Numbered from the stretch's first letter, positions 1 to 6,281 are shown. The stretch is 8,215 nt of DNA from an uncultured Lachnospiraceae bacterium (GCA_902473545.1 CABRSG010000099.1:1-8215), one strand, 5' to 3'. Numbers and translations: made by a program. Notes: generated by a model not told the origin, from the sequence alone.

Positions 1-1
1 C

Positions 2-415
2 GTGCTTGGAGCGGCGGGAGTGGGAAATGCTGTCATGAATTCGGCAGCAGGCGGTATTGTGAAATCTGTCGTCAGCATGATTACGGCGCCGGTCAGTGCG
101 GTTGTTCTTTTGATGGTCGGCTACGAGCTGAATCTGAAAAAGGAACTGTTTCTGCCGGTTCTTAAAACCATTGTGCTGCGTCTTGTCATTATGGGCGCGC
201 TGCTGCTTGTCAGCAATCTGGTTATTTTCCACATTTTTCCTTTCGACAAGGAACTGGAGATCGCGCTCATGGTACTCTATGCGCTTCCGGCGCCGTTTAT
301 CATACCGATTTTCTCCGATGTTGGAAAAGATGGAGAATATGTTGCCACCACGCTCTCCGTACATACGCTGGTTACGGTGGCGCTTTACGCGGCAATCGTA
401 GTGTATAGTCTGTAA
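2..415 (+). CDS. AEC-family (auxin efflux carrier) transporter, C-terminal part
   Basis: The reading frame is open to the left edge of the window, so the true start lies outside and only the last 137 or so residues are visible; the GTG at base 2 should not be taken as the start. The fragment is very hydrophobic, with about four membrane segments, roughly residues 20-40, 50-75, 82-104 and 115-137. The layout matches the C-terminal half of AEC permeases: a polar turn (GYELNLKK), then a Pro-rich helix start (ALPAPFIIPIFSD), then a short polar loop and a last helix beginning TTLSVHTLV. AEC proteins are inner-membrane secondary transporters of small organic anions such as malate; the substrate cannot be told from this part. 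The stop is TAA at 413-415. A malate/AEC permease is the best fit, but the call rests on a fragment. Confidence 0.72.
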   Translation: MLGAAGVGNAVMNSAAGGIVKSVVSMITAPVSAVVLLMVGYELNLKKELFLPVLKTIVLRLVIMGALLLVSNLVIFHIFPFDKELEIALMVLYALPAPFIIPIFSDVGKDGEYVATTLSVHTLVTVALYAAIVVYSL

Positions 416-492
416 CAGTGCAGGATTTTTTGCAAAGGCCGCGGATGAAACGGATTTTTTAGTGCAGGAAAAATGATGCAGGAGGAACCGCA

Positions 493-1044
493 ATGGAATT
501 ACTGGATATCGTAGACGAAAATGGCTGCCCGACGGGAGAGACAGTCGAGCGGGAGAGGGTGCATAGAAAAGGGATACGTCACCGTACCTCCCATGTCTGG
601 CTGATGCGTGAGGGCGAAAACGGAACGGAGGTGCTCCTGCAGAAGCGCAGCAAGAATAAGGATTCGTATCCTGGGTGCTATGACATCTCCAGCGCCGGTC
701 ATATTCCTGCTGGCGTGGATTTTGTTCCCTCCGCGATCCGGGAGCTGCGTGAGGAGCTGGGAATTCTGGTGAAAGCGGAAGAGCTGATTTACTGCGGACA
801 GCGCAGATTTCATTTTGAAGCAAAGTTTCATGGAAAACCATTCAACGATCACCAGGTGAGCAATGTGTACTGTATCTGGAGGGATGTGGAGCCGGAAAAC
901 CTGACTCTGCAGGCATCCGAGGTGGAGAGCGTGCGCTGGATGAATCTGGAGGAATGTAAGGCGGCGGTGCGCGAAAACACCATCCCGAGCTGCATTTTTA
1001 CGGAGGAGCTGGAGATGCTGCCGAAAAGCAGAAAGCAGGCTTGA
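493..1044 (+). CDS. Nudix hydrolase, IPP-isomerase-like/YfcD-type
   Basis: This 183-residue protein should hydrolyse a nucleoside-diphosphate-linked or similar pyrophosphate substrate in the cytosol, using divalent metal. The N-terminus (DIVDENGCPTGETVERERVH, then HRTSHVWLM) is the pattern of the IDI-like Nudix subgroup. The Nudix box lies at residues 69-91, starting GHIPAG and ending RELREELGI, so the metal-binding REUxEExGU core is intact. The first conserved Glu of the consensus Gx5Ex7REUxEExGU is Val75 here, next to Asp76; this loosened first half is seen in IDI-like members. An AGGAGG at 480-485, seven bases before the ATG, fixes the start. It follows the AEC gene by 77 bases, and its stop overlaps the -35 box of the next gene's promoter. 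Genuine isopentenyl-diphosphate isomerase is less likely, but the substrate is not predictable from sequence. Confidence 0.88.
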   Translation: MELLDIVDENGCPTGETVERERVHRKGIRHRTSHVWLMREGENGTEVLLQKRSKNKDSYPGCYDISSAGHIPAGVDFVPSAIRELREELGILVKAEELIYCGQRRFHFEAKFHGKPFNDHQVSNVYCIWRDVEPENLTLQASEVESVRWMNLEECKAAVRENTIPSCIFTEELEMLPKSRKQA

Positions 1045-1070
1045 CAACGCCGCTTTTCAGTCTGTATACT
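1041..1070 (+). promoter_or_regulatory. Sigma-70/SigA promoter for the DUF1622 gene
   Basis: TTGACA at 1041-1046 is a perfect -35 box. It is followed 18 bp later by TATACT at 1065-1070, which matches the -10 consensus at five of six positions. The -35 box overlaps the TGA stop of the Nudix gene (1042-1044). Transcription should begin near 1077, leaving a leader of about 37 bases before the DUF1622 ATG. This is the best promoter by eye in the window and makes the DUF1622 gene, and possibly the MATE gene behind it, an independent transcription unit. Confidence 0.72.
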
Positions 1071-1113
1071 AGACATTAGGAAGAATCCTGCATATGATAA
1101 GGATGGGCGGAAA

Positions 1114-1458
1114 ATGATAGCTTTTTTAAACTCGCTGCTGGAGTTTCTGGTAGAATGCGGCATTTTGATTTTTGAATATATCGGCGTAGGCGTGATCATC
1201 TGCACAAGTCTGGTCAGCCTTTATAAATATGTCATGCGCAGACCGGATACCAGAATTTATCTGGCAAAAGGGCTTGCCATGGGGCTGGAGTTTAAGCTTG
1301 GCAGCGAGATTTTGCGCACCGTTGTCGTGCGTGAGTGGAAAGAGATCGCTATTGTTGCCGGCATTATTGTGCTGCGCGCCGCACTTACCTTCCTCATTCA
1401 CTGGGAGATCCGGCAGGAGGAAAAAGAAGTGGAAGATAAGCTGCATAAGGAAACGTAA
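1114..1458 (+). CDS. DUF1622 family small membrane protein
   Basis: This 114-residue integral membrane protein of unknown function matches the DUF1622 layout. There is a first membrane helix at about residues 12-38, an Arg-rich turn (MRRPDTR, 41-47), and an amphipathic stretch ending GSEILRT (63-69), which corresponds to the family's conserved 'LefllaADilrT' region. A second membrane helix at about 76-97 contains IIVLRAALTFLIHWEI, matching the family's 'ivliRtllsffLsxEi' ending. The C-terminus is a short charged tail (residues 99-114, Glu/Lys rich). The start is preceded by only a weak purine-rich site (GGGCGG at 1105-1110, or AAGGA further upstream). It sits behind its own strong promoter. 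No biochemical role is established for the family, and no partner can be named from the neighbours. Confidence 0.83.
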   Translation: MIAFLNSLLEFLVECGILIFEYIGVGVIICTSLVSLYKYVMRRPDTRIYLAKGLAMGLEFKLGSEILRTVVVREWKEIAIVAGIIVLRAALTFLIHWEIRQEEKEVEDKLHKET

Positions 1459-1494
1459 ACAGGAAAACCATCACGGAAAGAACCGTGTACTTGT

Positions 1495-1522
1495 AAGAGT
1501 CTGCCCTGGCAGGCTCTTGTTT
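1495..1522 (+). terminator. Hairpin between DUF1622 and MATE genes, weak intrinsic terminator or attenuator
   Basis: AAGAGTCTGC (1495-1504) pairs with GCAGGCTCTT (1509-1518) over 10 bp with one G-U pair around a CCTG loop, followed by only GTTT. The stem is strong but the U tract is short, so partial termination or read-through into the MATE gene is plausible. A smaller hairpin, CACGG / CCGTG with a six-base loop, lies just upstream at 1472-1487. I do not recognise a riboswitch class here. Confidence 0.5.
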
Positions 1523-1554
1523 CGCTATGCTTAAGGAAAGGGGATTTTGGGATC

Positions 1555-2886
1555 ATGACACAGGCAGAAAAACAACACATGATGGCGACGGCACCGATAC
1601 CGGGGCTGATCGCGCGGCTTTCGGTGCCGACGATCATCAGTATGCTGATCACTTCGTTTTATAATATGGCAGACACTTTTTTCGTCGGAAAGCTCGGCAC
1701 CAGCGCCACGGCCGCGGTTGGTGTCGTATTTCCGCTGATGTCCATCATCCAGGCACTCGGCTTTTTATTCGGGCACGGCTCCGGCAACTCCGTTTCACGC
1801 AAGCTCGGCGCACAGAAGGTCGACGAGGCGGAGCATCTTGCTTCCTGCGGCTTTTTTTCCGCGCTTGTCTGCGGTTTGCTTATTTTGATCGTCGGACAGC
1901 TTTTTCTGGAGCCGCTGTCGCGCATTCTTGGCTCCACTGACACAATTCTTCCCTACACCAAGCAGTATCTGAGTGTGATCCTTATCGGAGCTCCGTACAT
2001 GACGGCGTCGCTGACGCTGAACAATCTTCTGCGTTTTCAGGGCAGCGCGTTCTATGCGATGATCGGGATCACGACCGGAGCGGTGCTCAATGTGATCCTG
2101 GATCCGGTATTTATTTTCGTGTTTGATATGGGGATTGCGGGCGCGGCCTGGGCGACGATCCTCAGCCAGCTTGTGTCCTTTGTTTTGCTGCTTGTCGGAA
2201 TGAAGGTATCAAATTGCGTTCCGCTGCGCATGAAGAACATGAAATATCTGCCGTCACTGATCGGGCAGATATTCGGCGGCGGGCTGCCCTCGCTCTGTCG
2301 GCAGGGACTTGCAAGTCTCGCTACGGTTGCGCTGAATCTGGCGGCGGGTCCCTACGGCGACGCGGCGATCGCGGCAATGTCTATCGTGATGCGCATCGCA
2401 TTCTTTGCAGGCTCCACAGTGATCGGCTTCGGGCAGGGCTTCCAGCCGGTCTGCGGCTTCAATTACGGCGCAGGCAACATTAAGCGCGTAAAGGAAGCGT
2501 TCTGGTTCTGTGTGAAGCTGGCGACGGGCGTGCTGATCGTGCTCGCCATCCTCGGCTTTGTCTTTTCCGGCAATTTGGTTGCGATCTTCCGCAAAGACGA
2601 TCTGGAGGTTATCGCGATCGGCACCCTGGCGCTGCGTACGCAGTGTGTCACGCTGCCGCTCACGGGCTGGATCATTCTGAACAATATGCTGTTTCAGACG
2701 ATCGGGCGCACCGTTCCGGCAAGTGTGCTCGCGGCCTCCAGACAGGGAATCTTCTTCCTGCCCGCGGTGCTGATCCTGCCGTTTTTCTTCGGCATCCTTG
2801 GCGTCCAGTGCGCGCAGGCGGTGGCGGATGCGGCGGCGTTTGCGCTGGCGCTGGTTCTGAACCGGAAGCTGATGCCGACGCTGTGA
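1555..2886 (+). CDS. MATE family efflux transporter (MepA-like)
   Basis: This 443-residue, very hydrophobic protein should form a 12-helix inner-membrane antiporter that expels cationic drugs or other organic molecules using a sodium or proton gradient. Family signatures are visible in both halves: SFYNMADTFFVGKLG at about 34-48, GHGSGNSVSRKLGA at 73-86, the LDPVFIF...GIAGAAWAT block at about 182-202, and GFQPVCGFNYGAG at about 295-307. The length is normal for bacterial MATE proteins (about 440-460 residues), so the gene looks intact. An AGGAAAGGGG stretch at 1534-1543, 11 bases upstream, supports the ATG at 1555; Met9/Met10 are less well placed. It is 96 bases after the DUF1622 gene with a hairpin between them, so the two may share a promoter. 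The physiological substrate is unknown; many clostridial paralogs are named drug pumps by similarity only. Confidence 0.93.
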   Translation: MTQAEKQHMMATAPIPGLIARLSVPTIISMLITSFYNMADTFFVGKLGTSATAAVGVVFPLMSIIQALGFLFGHGSGNSVSRKLGAQKVDEAEHLASCGFFSALVCGLLILIVGQLFLEPLSRILGSTDTILPYTKQYLSVILIGAPYMTASLTLNNLLRFQGSAFYAMIGITTGAVLNVILDPVFIFVFDMGIAGAAWATILSQLVSFVLLLVGMKVSNCVPLRMKNMKYLPSLIGQIFGGGLPSLCRQGLASLATVALNLAAGPYGDAAIAAMSIVMRIAFFAGSTVIGFGQGFQPVCGFNYGAGNIKRVKEAFWFCVKLATGVLIVLAILGFVFSGNLVAIFRKDDLEVIAIGTLALRTQCVTLPLTGWIILNNMLFQTIGRTVPASVLAASRQGIFFLPAVLILPFFFGILGVQCAQAVADAAAFALALVLNRKLMPTL

Positions 2887-2888
2887 GG

Positions 2889-2969
2889 CGGAAGATGGCG
2901 ACATTCGTCCTGCGCGGACAGAAGCAACGCGCAGATTCACATACGGAACAATCCGTCAGGCATCTTCTG
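2889..2969 (+). other. Possible structured RNA (three-way junction) between MATE gene and nth
   Basis: Three nested stems can be drawn. P1 is CGGAAGATG (2889-2897) with CATCTTCTG (2961-2969), 9 bp including one G-U pair. P2 is CTGCGCG (2910-2916) with CGCGCAG (2928-2934), 7 perfect bp. P3 is ACGGA (2943-2947) with TCCGT (2952-2956), 5 perfect bp. They form a closed three-way junction filling most of the 137-base gap after the MATE stop. No U tract follows, so it is not a standard terminator. It could be a 3' stabilising structure, a leader element of nth, or chance pairing in GC-rich sequence. Confidence 0.35.
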
Positions 2970-3023
2970 GTTTGATATCGTGAACAGGAGACATGTAAAT
3001 ATAAGGTACGTAGGAGGAGAAGT

Positions 3024-3662
3024 ATGACAAAGAAAGAACTGGCGCTGGAGATCATTGAGCGTCTGAAGAAGGAATATCCGGATGCGGGCTGTACGCTGGA
3101 TTACGACCAGGCATGGAAGCTGCTGGTGAGTGTGCGCCTGGCGGCGCAGTGCACCGACGCCAGGGTGAATGTGGTTGTGGAAGGATTGTTTGAAAAATAT
3201 CCGAGCGTGAAGGCGCTGGCGGAAGCCGACGTGGAAGATATCGAGCGCATCGTAAAGCCGTGCGGTCTTGGACACAGCAAAGCGCGCGATATCAGCGCCT
3301 GTATGAAGATGCTGCAGGAGGAGTACGACGGAAAAATCCCGGAGGATTTCAATGCCCTGCTGAAACTGCCGGGCGTGGGACGCAAGAGCGCCAATCTGAT
3401 TATGGGTGATGTATTCGGCAAACCGGCGATCGTGACGGATACGCACTGCATCCGTCTGGTGAACCGCATGGGACTGGTGGACGGCATCAAGGAACCGAAA
3501 AAGGTGGAGATGGAGCTTTGGAAGATCATTCCTCCCGAGGAAGGGAGCGATTTCTGCCATCGGCTCGTTTATCACGGCAGGGAAATATGCACGGCACGGA
3601 CAAAGCCGTACTGCGACCGCTGCTGTCTGCAGGATATCTGCAAGAAAAAAGGAGTTGACTAA
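3024..3662 (+). CDS. nth: Endonuclease III, DNA glycosylase/AP lyase
   Basis: This 212-residue base-excision repair enzyme removes oxidised pyrimidines from DNA and cleaves the resulting abasic site. The helix-hairpin-helix is at about residues 112-127 (LLKLPGVGRKSANLIM). It carries the expected catalytic lysine, Lys121, and the catalytic aspartate follows at Asp139 in VTDTHCIRLVNR. The C-terminal [4Fe-4S] ligands are Cys189, Cys197, Cys200 and Cys206, spaced C-x7-C-x2-C-x5-C. The classical E. coli spacing is C-x6-C-x2-C-x5-C, so the first loop is one residue longer. Length is typical of the family (about 210 residues). AGGAGG at 3012-3017, six bases ahead of the ATG, is a strong ribosome site. 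The stop codon TAA is immediately followed by the ATG of the NYN gene, indicating an operon. It could be called MutY-like from the fold, but its size and the Lys/Asp pair fit Nth. Confidence 0.95.
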   Translation: MTKKELALEIIERLKKEYPDAGCTLDYDQAWKLLVSVRLAAQCTDARVNVVVEGLFEKYPSVKALAEADVEDIERIVKPCGLGHSKARDISACMKMLQEEYDGKIPEDFNALLKLPGVGRKSANLIMGDVFGKPAIVTDTHCIRLVNRMGLVDGIKEPKKVEMELWKIIPPEEGSDFCHRLVYHGREICTARTKPYCDRCCLQDICKKKGVD

Positions 3663-4688
3663 ATGAGTGAAGAAAAATATGCACTGTTAATCGACGCGGA
3701 TAATGTGTCCGCAAAATATATCAAACCGATTCTGGATGAGCTTTCGAAATACGGAAACGTTACTTATAAACGAATTTACGGAGACTGGACGAGCACCCAG
3801 CACGCGAGCTGGAAGGAGGTGCTGCTGCAGAATTCCATCAGTCCGATCCAGCAGTACAGCTATACGCAGGGGAAGAATGCTACTGACTCGGCGATGATCA
3901 TCGACGCGATGGATATCCTGTATACCGGCAATGTGAACGGCTTCTGTCTGGTGTCCAGCGACAGCGATTTTACCAGGCTGGCGAGCCGCTTGCGTGAGAG
4001 CGGACAGAACGTGATCGGCATGGGCGAGGCAAAAACACCGATTGCTTTCCGGCAGGCGTGCAACATTTTTACAACGCTGGAGCTGCTGCTTGAAGACAGC
4101 ACCGCAGAGAAGGAAGAGAAAGCGCCTGTGGTTTCGGCAGTGGGACAGACAGTACAAAAATCCGGTGAGACGGATGTCGTGAGCCGCGAGCAGGTGGAGG
4201 AAGCGGTCATCAAGATCATTACAGAAAATCAGAACAACGACAAGGAAACGGGACTCGGCGAGGTTGGCAGCCGTCTGGTGAAGCTTTACCCCGATTTCGA
4301 TGTGCGTAATTATGGATATAGCATGCTTTATAAATTTCTGGAAACTTTCCCGAAGCTGAAGGTCATTCGTGACGGCTCTAAAATGTCCGTGGCTCTCTAC
4401 GAAGATCCGGGACGCAAAGAAAGCCTGGAAAAATATATTGTTGAGCAGGTGCAGAACAGCGGCAGCGTCGGCATTGCCCTTGGACCGCTCGGCAATAAAA
4501 TTCACCTGCAATTTAAAGATTTTAAAGTGCGTGATTACGGCTATTCGCGGCTGAAGGAATATATCAGCAGCATCCCGAGCATCCGTACAAAGGGCGAGGG
4601 CAAGCAGATTCGCGCCCTCTATGAGGACGCGAAGGAAAGAGAAAAAGAGAAAGAAAAACCGAAAAAAAGAGCGGGAAGCAAAAAATGA
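3663..4688 (+). CDS. NYN-domain putative RNase with two OST-HTH (LOTUS) domains
   Basis: The N-terminal part (about residues 5-145) is a NYN/LabA-like PIN-fold nuclease domain. Its acidic residues are Asp11, Asp13 and Asn14 in LIDADN, Asp75 in TDSAMIIDA, and Asp100 and Asp102 in SSDSDF, the set expected to hold the metal for RNA cleavage. A linker (about 145-172) leads to two OST-HTH/LOTUS-type repeats at about 173-248 and 254-322. The matching phrases VRNYGYSMLYKFLETFP and VRDYGYSRLKEYISSIP show the duplication. The C-terminus (323-341) is a Lys/Glu-rich tail. This architecture is known in bacteria and resembles eukaryotic MARF1; the LOTUS domains are thought to bind RNA. AAGGAG at 3649-3654 lies inside the end of nth, eight bases before the start. 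The gene is coupled to nth (TAAATG) and to the methyltransferase (ATGA). Target RNA is unknown. Confidence 0.88.
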   Translation: MSEEKYALLIDADNVSAKYIKPILDELSKYGNVTYKRIYGDWTSTQHASWKEVLLQNSISPIQQYSYTQGKNATDSAMIIDAMDILYTGNVNGFCLVSSDSDFTRLASRLRESGQNVIGMGEAKTPIAFRQACNIFTTLELLLEDSTAEKEEKAPVVSAVGQTVQKSGETDVVSREQVEEAVIKIITENQNNDKETGLGEVGSRLVKLYPDFDVRNYGYSMLYKFLETFPKLKVIRDGSKMSVALYEDPGRKESLEKYIVEQVQNSGSVGIALGPLGNKIHLQFKDFKVRDYGYSRLKEYISSIPSIRTKGEGKQIRALYEDAKEREKEKEKPKKRAGSKK

Positions 4689-6076
4689 GAGAAAAGAATG
4701 ATCTGGATTCGCAGGGCAGCGGGAGCCTGCATAAAAGTATGAAAAAACAGCAATCTGGAGGAAAACGCGGAAATGCGGCAAGGACCGGGACGCCAGGCGG
4801 ACGACGCAGTGATGGGGCAGGGACCGGGACGTCAGGCGGACGACGCAGTGATGGGGCAGGGACCGGGACGCCAGGCGGACGACGCAGTGATACGGCAGGG
4901 CTCAGGATGTCGGAGGGACGACACAGCGATATGCTGATGTGCCCGGTTCAGAAGAAATGCGGCGGCTGCCAGTTTCAGGGCATTCCTTATGCGCAGCAAC
5001 TGAAGATCAAACAGCGCCAGGTGGAGAAGCTTCTCAAACCCTTCGGAAAGGTCAACCCGGTTATTGGCATGGAAAATCCGTATTACTACCGCAATAAGGT
5101 ACACGCTGTTTTCGGCAGGACGCGGAACGGAGAGGTCATTTCCGGTACCTACCAGGAAAATACCCATAAAATCATTCCGGTAGAGCAGTGTCTGATCGAG
5201 GATCAGAAATCCGCAGAAATTATCCGCAGTATCCGTGGACTTCTGAAATCCTTCAAGATCAAGACCTACGATGAAGATACCGGTTATGGACTTCTGCGTC
5301 ACGTGCTGGTGCGCCGGGGCTTTCAGAGTGAGCAGATCATGGTCGTTCTGGTGCTTGCAAGTCCGATCCTTCCGTCTAAAAACAATTTTGTGGCGGCGCT
5401 GCGCAGGCTCCACCCCGCTATCACCACCATCATCTTAAATGTAAACGATAAAAAGACCAGCATGGTGCTCGGCGAAAAAGAAAAGGTGCTCTACGGACCC
5501 GGCTATATCGAGGACACGCTGCTTGGAAAGACTTTTCGCATTTCTGCAAAATCCTTCTATCAGGTCAACCCGGTGCAGACCGAAATCCTCTACCGGACTG
5601 CTATCGACTATGCACATCTTACCGGAAAAGAGCGCGTGCTGGACGCTTACTGCGGAATCGGCACGATTGGATTAATCGCAGCAGCAGAGGCAAAAGAAGT
5701 CATTGGAGTGGAGTTAAATTGTGATGCGGTTCGCGACGCCCGCATAAACGCAAAACGAAATGCTGTCACAAACGCGCAATTCTATAACGCCGACGCCGGA
5801 CAATTCATGACAGACCTGGCAGAACAAAACGTGAGCGTCGACGTGGTATTCATGGATCCGCCGCGCGCAGGAAGCGACGAGGCATTTCTCTCCTCAATCA
5901 TAAAACTGAAGCCCAAAAGAGTGGTGTATATCTCCTGCAATCCGGAAACATTGGCGAGAGATCTGAAGTACCTCACGGGAAAGGGGTATCGGGTGGAACA
6001 GATGCAGCCGACGGATATGTTTTGTTTTACGGGGCATGTGGAGATGGTGTGTTTGATGTCTAGGAAAGAGAAATAA
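4685..6076 (+). CDS. TrmA/RlmD-type RNA (uracil-5-)-methyltransferase with repeat-rich N-terminus
   Basis: This 463-residue protein should transfer a methyl group from S-adenosylmethionine to C5 of a uracil in RNA, most likely 23S rRNA. Iron-sulphur ligands are Cys86, Cys92, Cys95 (C-x5-C-x2-C in CPVQKKCGGC) and Cys169. The SAM-binding motif is DAYCGIGTIGL at 320-330, the DPPRAG motif is at 391-396, and the nucleophile is Cys418 in YISCNPETLARD. FYQVNPVQTE at 291-300 is the usual conserved block ahead of the SAM domain. There is no TRAM domain: residues 1-82 are instead a low-complexity Arg/Gly/Ser/Asp/Thr region made of 13-residue repeats. The ATG overlaps the stop of the NYN gene (ATGA), which supports the long start, but Met75 or Met83 could begin a protein containing only the conserved part. 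The symbol is uncertain because TrmA-family paralogs in Firmicutes differ in target (RlmD, RlmCD, TrmA). Confidence 0.88.
   Translation: MREKNDLDSQGSGSLHKSMKKQQSGGKRGNAARTGTPGGRRSDGAGTGTSGGRRSDGAGTGTPGGRRSDTAGLRMSEGRHSDMLMCPVQKKCGGCQFQGIPYAQQLKIKQRQVEKLLKPFGKVNPVIGMENPYYYRNKVHAVFGRTRNGEVISGTYQENTHKIIPVEQCLIEDQKSAEIIRSIRGLLKSFKIKTYDEDTGYGLLRHVLVRRGFQSEQIMVVLVLASPILPSKNNFVAALRRLHPAITTIILNVNDKKTSMVLGEKEKVLYGPGYIEDTLLGKTFRISAKSFYQVNPVQTEILYRTAIDYAHLTGKERVLDAYCGIGTIGLIAAAEAKEVIGVELNCDAVRDARINAKRNAVTNAQFYNADAGQFMTDLAEQNVSVDVVFMDPPRAGSDEAFLSSIIKLKPKRVVYISCNPETLARDLKYLTGKGYRVEQMQPTDMFCFTGHVEMVCLMSRKEK
4782..4937 (+). repeat. 39-bp tandem repeat, three near-identical copies plus one degenerate copy, in coding sequence
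   Basis: Units begin at 4782, 4821, 4860 and 4899, exactly 39 bases apart. Units 1 and 2 differ at one base and unit 3 at two or three; unit 4 is diverged but alignable. Each encodes 13 residues of the type TGTPGGRRSDGAG near the N-terminus of the methyltransferase. Because 39 is a multiple of three, copy-number change alters protein length and keeps the frame. The near-identity at DNA level suggests recent duplication. Confidence 0.93.
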
Positions 6077-6096
6077 ATAGCGAAAAGTAACGTATT

Positions 6097-6146
6097 TACG
6101 GGCTTTTTTGAGATTAGGCAATAGCTCAGGAGAGTCCGTATTTCTT
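6097..6146 (+). terminator. Long hairpin after the methyltransferase, likely operon terminator
   Basis: TACGGGCTTTTTTGAG (6097-6112) pairs without a bulge with CTCAGGAGAGTCCGTA (6125-6140), a 16-bp stem that includes four G-U pairs, around a 12-base loop. It is followed by TTTCTT. Because the G-U pairs only work in the + strand transcript, the element is oriented to end the nth-NYN-methyltransferase operon. The T6 run inside the left arm may also act with the short GTAA/TTAC stem just upstream (about 6087-6098) as a simpler terminator. Confidence 0.6.
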
Positions 6147-6245
6147 ATATTAAAACATATCTACTGTAAAAACGGTCAGAGAGTTTAGACTGTGGATTAG
6201 ATGTCGTGGGTTGTGGCACTAGGATAGATGTTATCTAGGGTGCAA

Positions 6246-6258
6246 ACTCAATTTGAGT
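6246..6258. promoter_or_regulatory. Palindrome ACTCAATTTGAGT, possible operator
   Basis: ACTCAA and TTGAGT are perfect 6-bp inverted arms around a single T. The right arm is the proposed -35 box (TTGAGT, 6253-6258) of the DUF4238 promoter. A regulator bound here would block RNA polymerase. No regulator family is recognised from the motif. Confidence 0.4.
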
Positions 6259-6281
6259 GAGTGATTTAGATATTGTCTAAT
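6253..6281 (+). promoter_or_regulatory. Probable promoter of the DUF4238 gene
   Basis: TTGAGT (6253-6258, four of six to consensus) and TCTAAT (6276-6281, five of six) are separated by an optimal 17 bp. Transcription would start near 6288, giving a leader of about 60 bases before the ATG at 6348. The -35 box is one arm of a 13-bp palindrome, and the -10 box is the right arm of the inverted repeat TTAGA-TATTG-TCTAA (6266-6280). Confidence 0.5.
6266..6280. promoter_or_regulatory. Inverted repeat over the -10 box, possible operator
   Basis: TTAGA (6266-6270) and TCTAA (6276-6280) are perfect 5-bp arms around TATTG, and flanking GA/TC can extend the pairing past a one-base bulge. The right arm contains the proposed -10 box. 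The half-site resembles the TTAGAT core repeated elsewhere in this leader, which hints at one regulator binding several sites. Confidence 0.38.

Noticed and set aside
416..492. T6 runs (426-431, 455-460) and a duplicated AGTGCAGGA between the AEC and Nudix genes, considered as a terminator
   Set aside because: No stem longer than 3-4 bp precedes either T run, so an intrinsic terminator cannot be supported. The 9-bp duplication is too short to interpret.
1459..1554. Riboswitch ahead of the MATE gene
   Set aside because: Two simple hairpins are present, but none of the conserved cores I know (guanidine, SAM, c-di-GMP, THF) can be found.
2254..2940. - strand open frame opposite the MATE gene
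   Set aside because: Its product is a low-complexity Arg/Gln/Asp/His-rich shadow of GC-rich transmembrane codons, with no recognisable domain.
2972..3005. Possible nth promoter (TTGATA with TAAATA or TATAAG)
   Set aside because: TTGATA with TAAATA at 18 bp has a poor -10 (three of six). The better TATAAG is 22 bp away, which is outside the normal spacing.
3687..4781. Long - strand open frame opposite the NYN gene
   Set aside because: It mirrors the coding strand of a gene with clear NYN and OST-HTH motifs, shows no family resemblance, and lies antisense across coupled genes.
4832..5413. - strand open frame opposite the methyltransferase repeats
   Set aside because: It is the antisense of the tandem repeat and conserved enzyme core; its own C-terminal repeats simply reflect the 39-bp array.
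6112..6140. ATAGCTCAGGAGAG resembles a tRNA D-arm (TAGCTCAG)
   Set aside because: No matching acceptor stem, anticodon arm or GGTTCAA T-arm follows within 80 bases. The same bases form one arm of a 16-bp hairpin.
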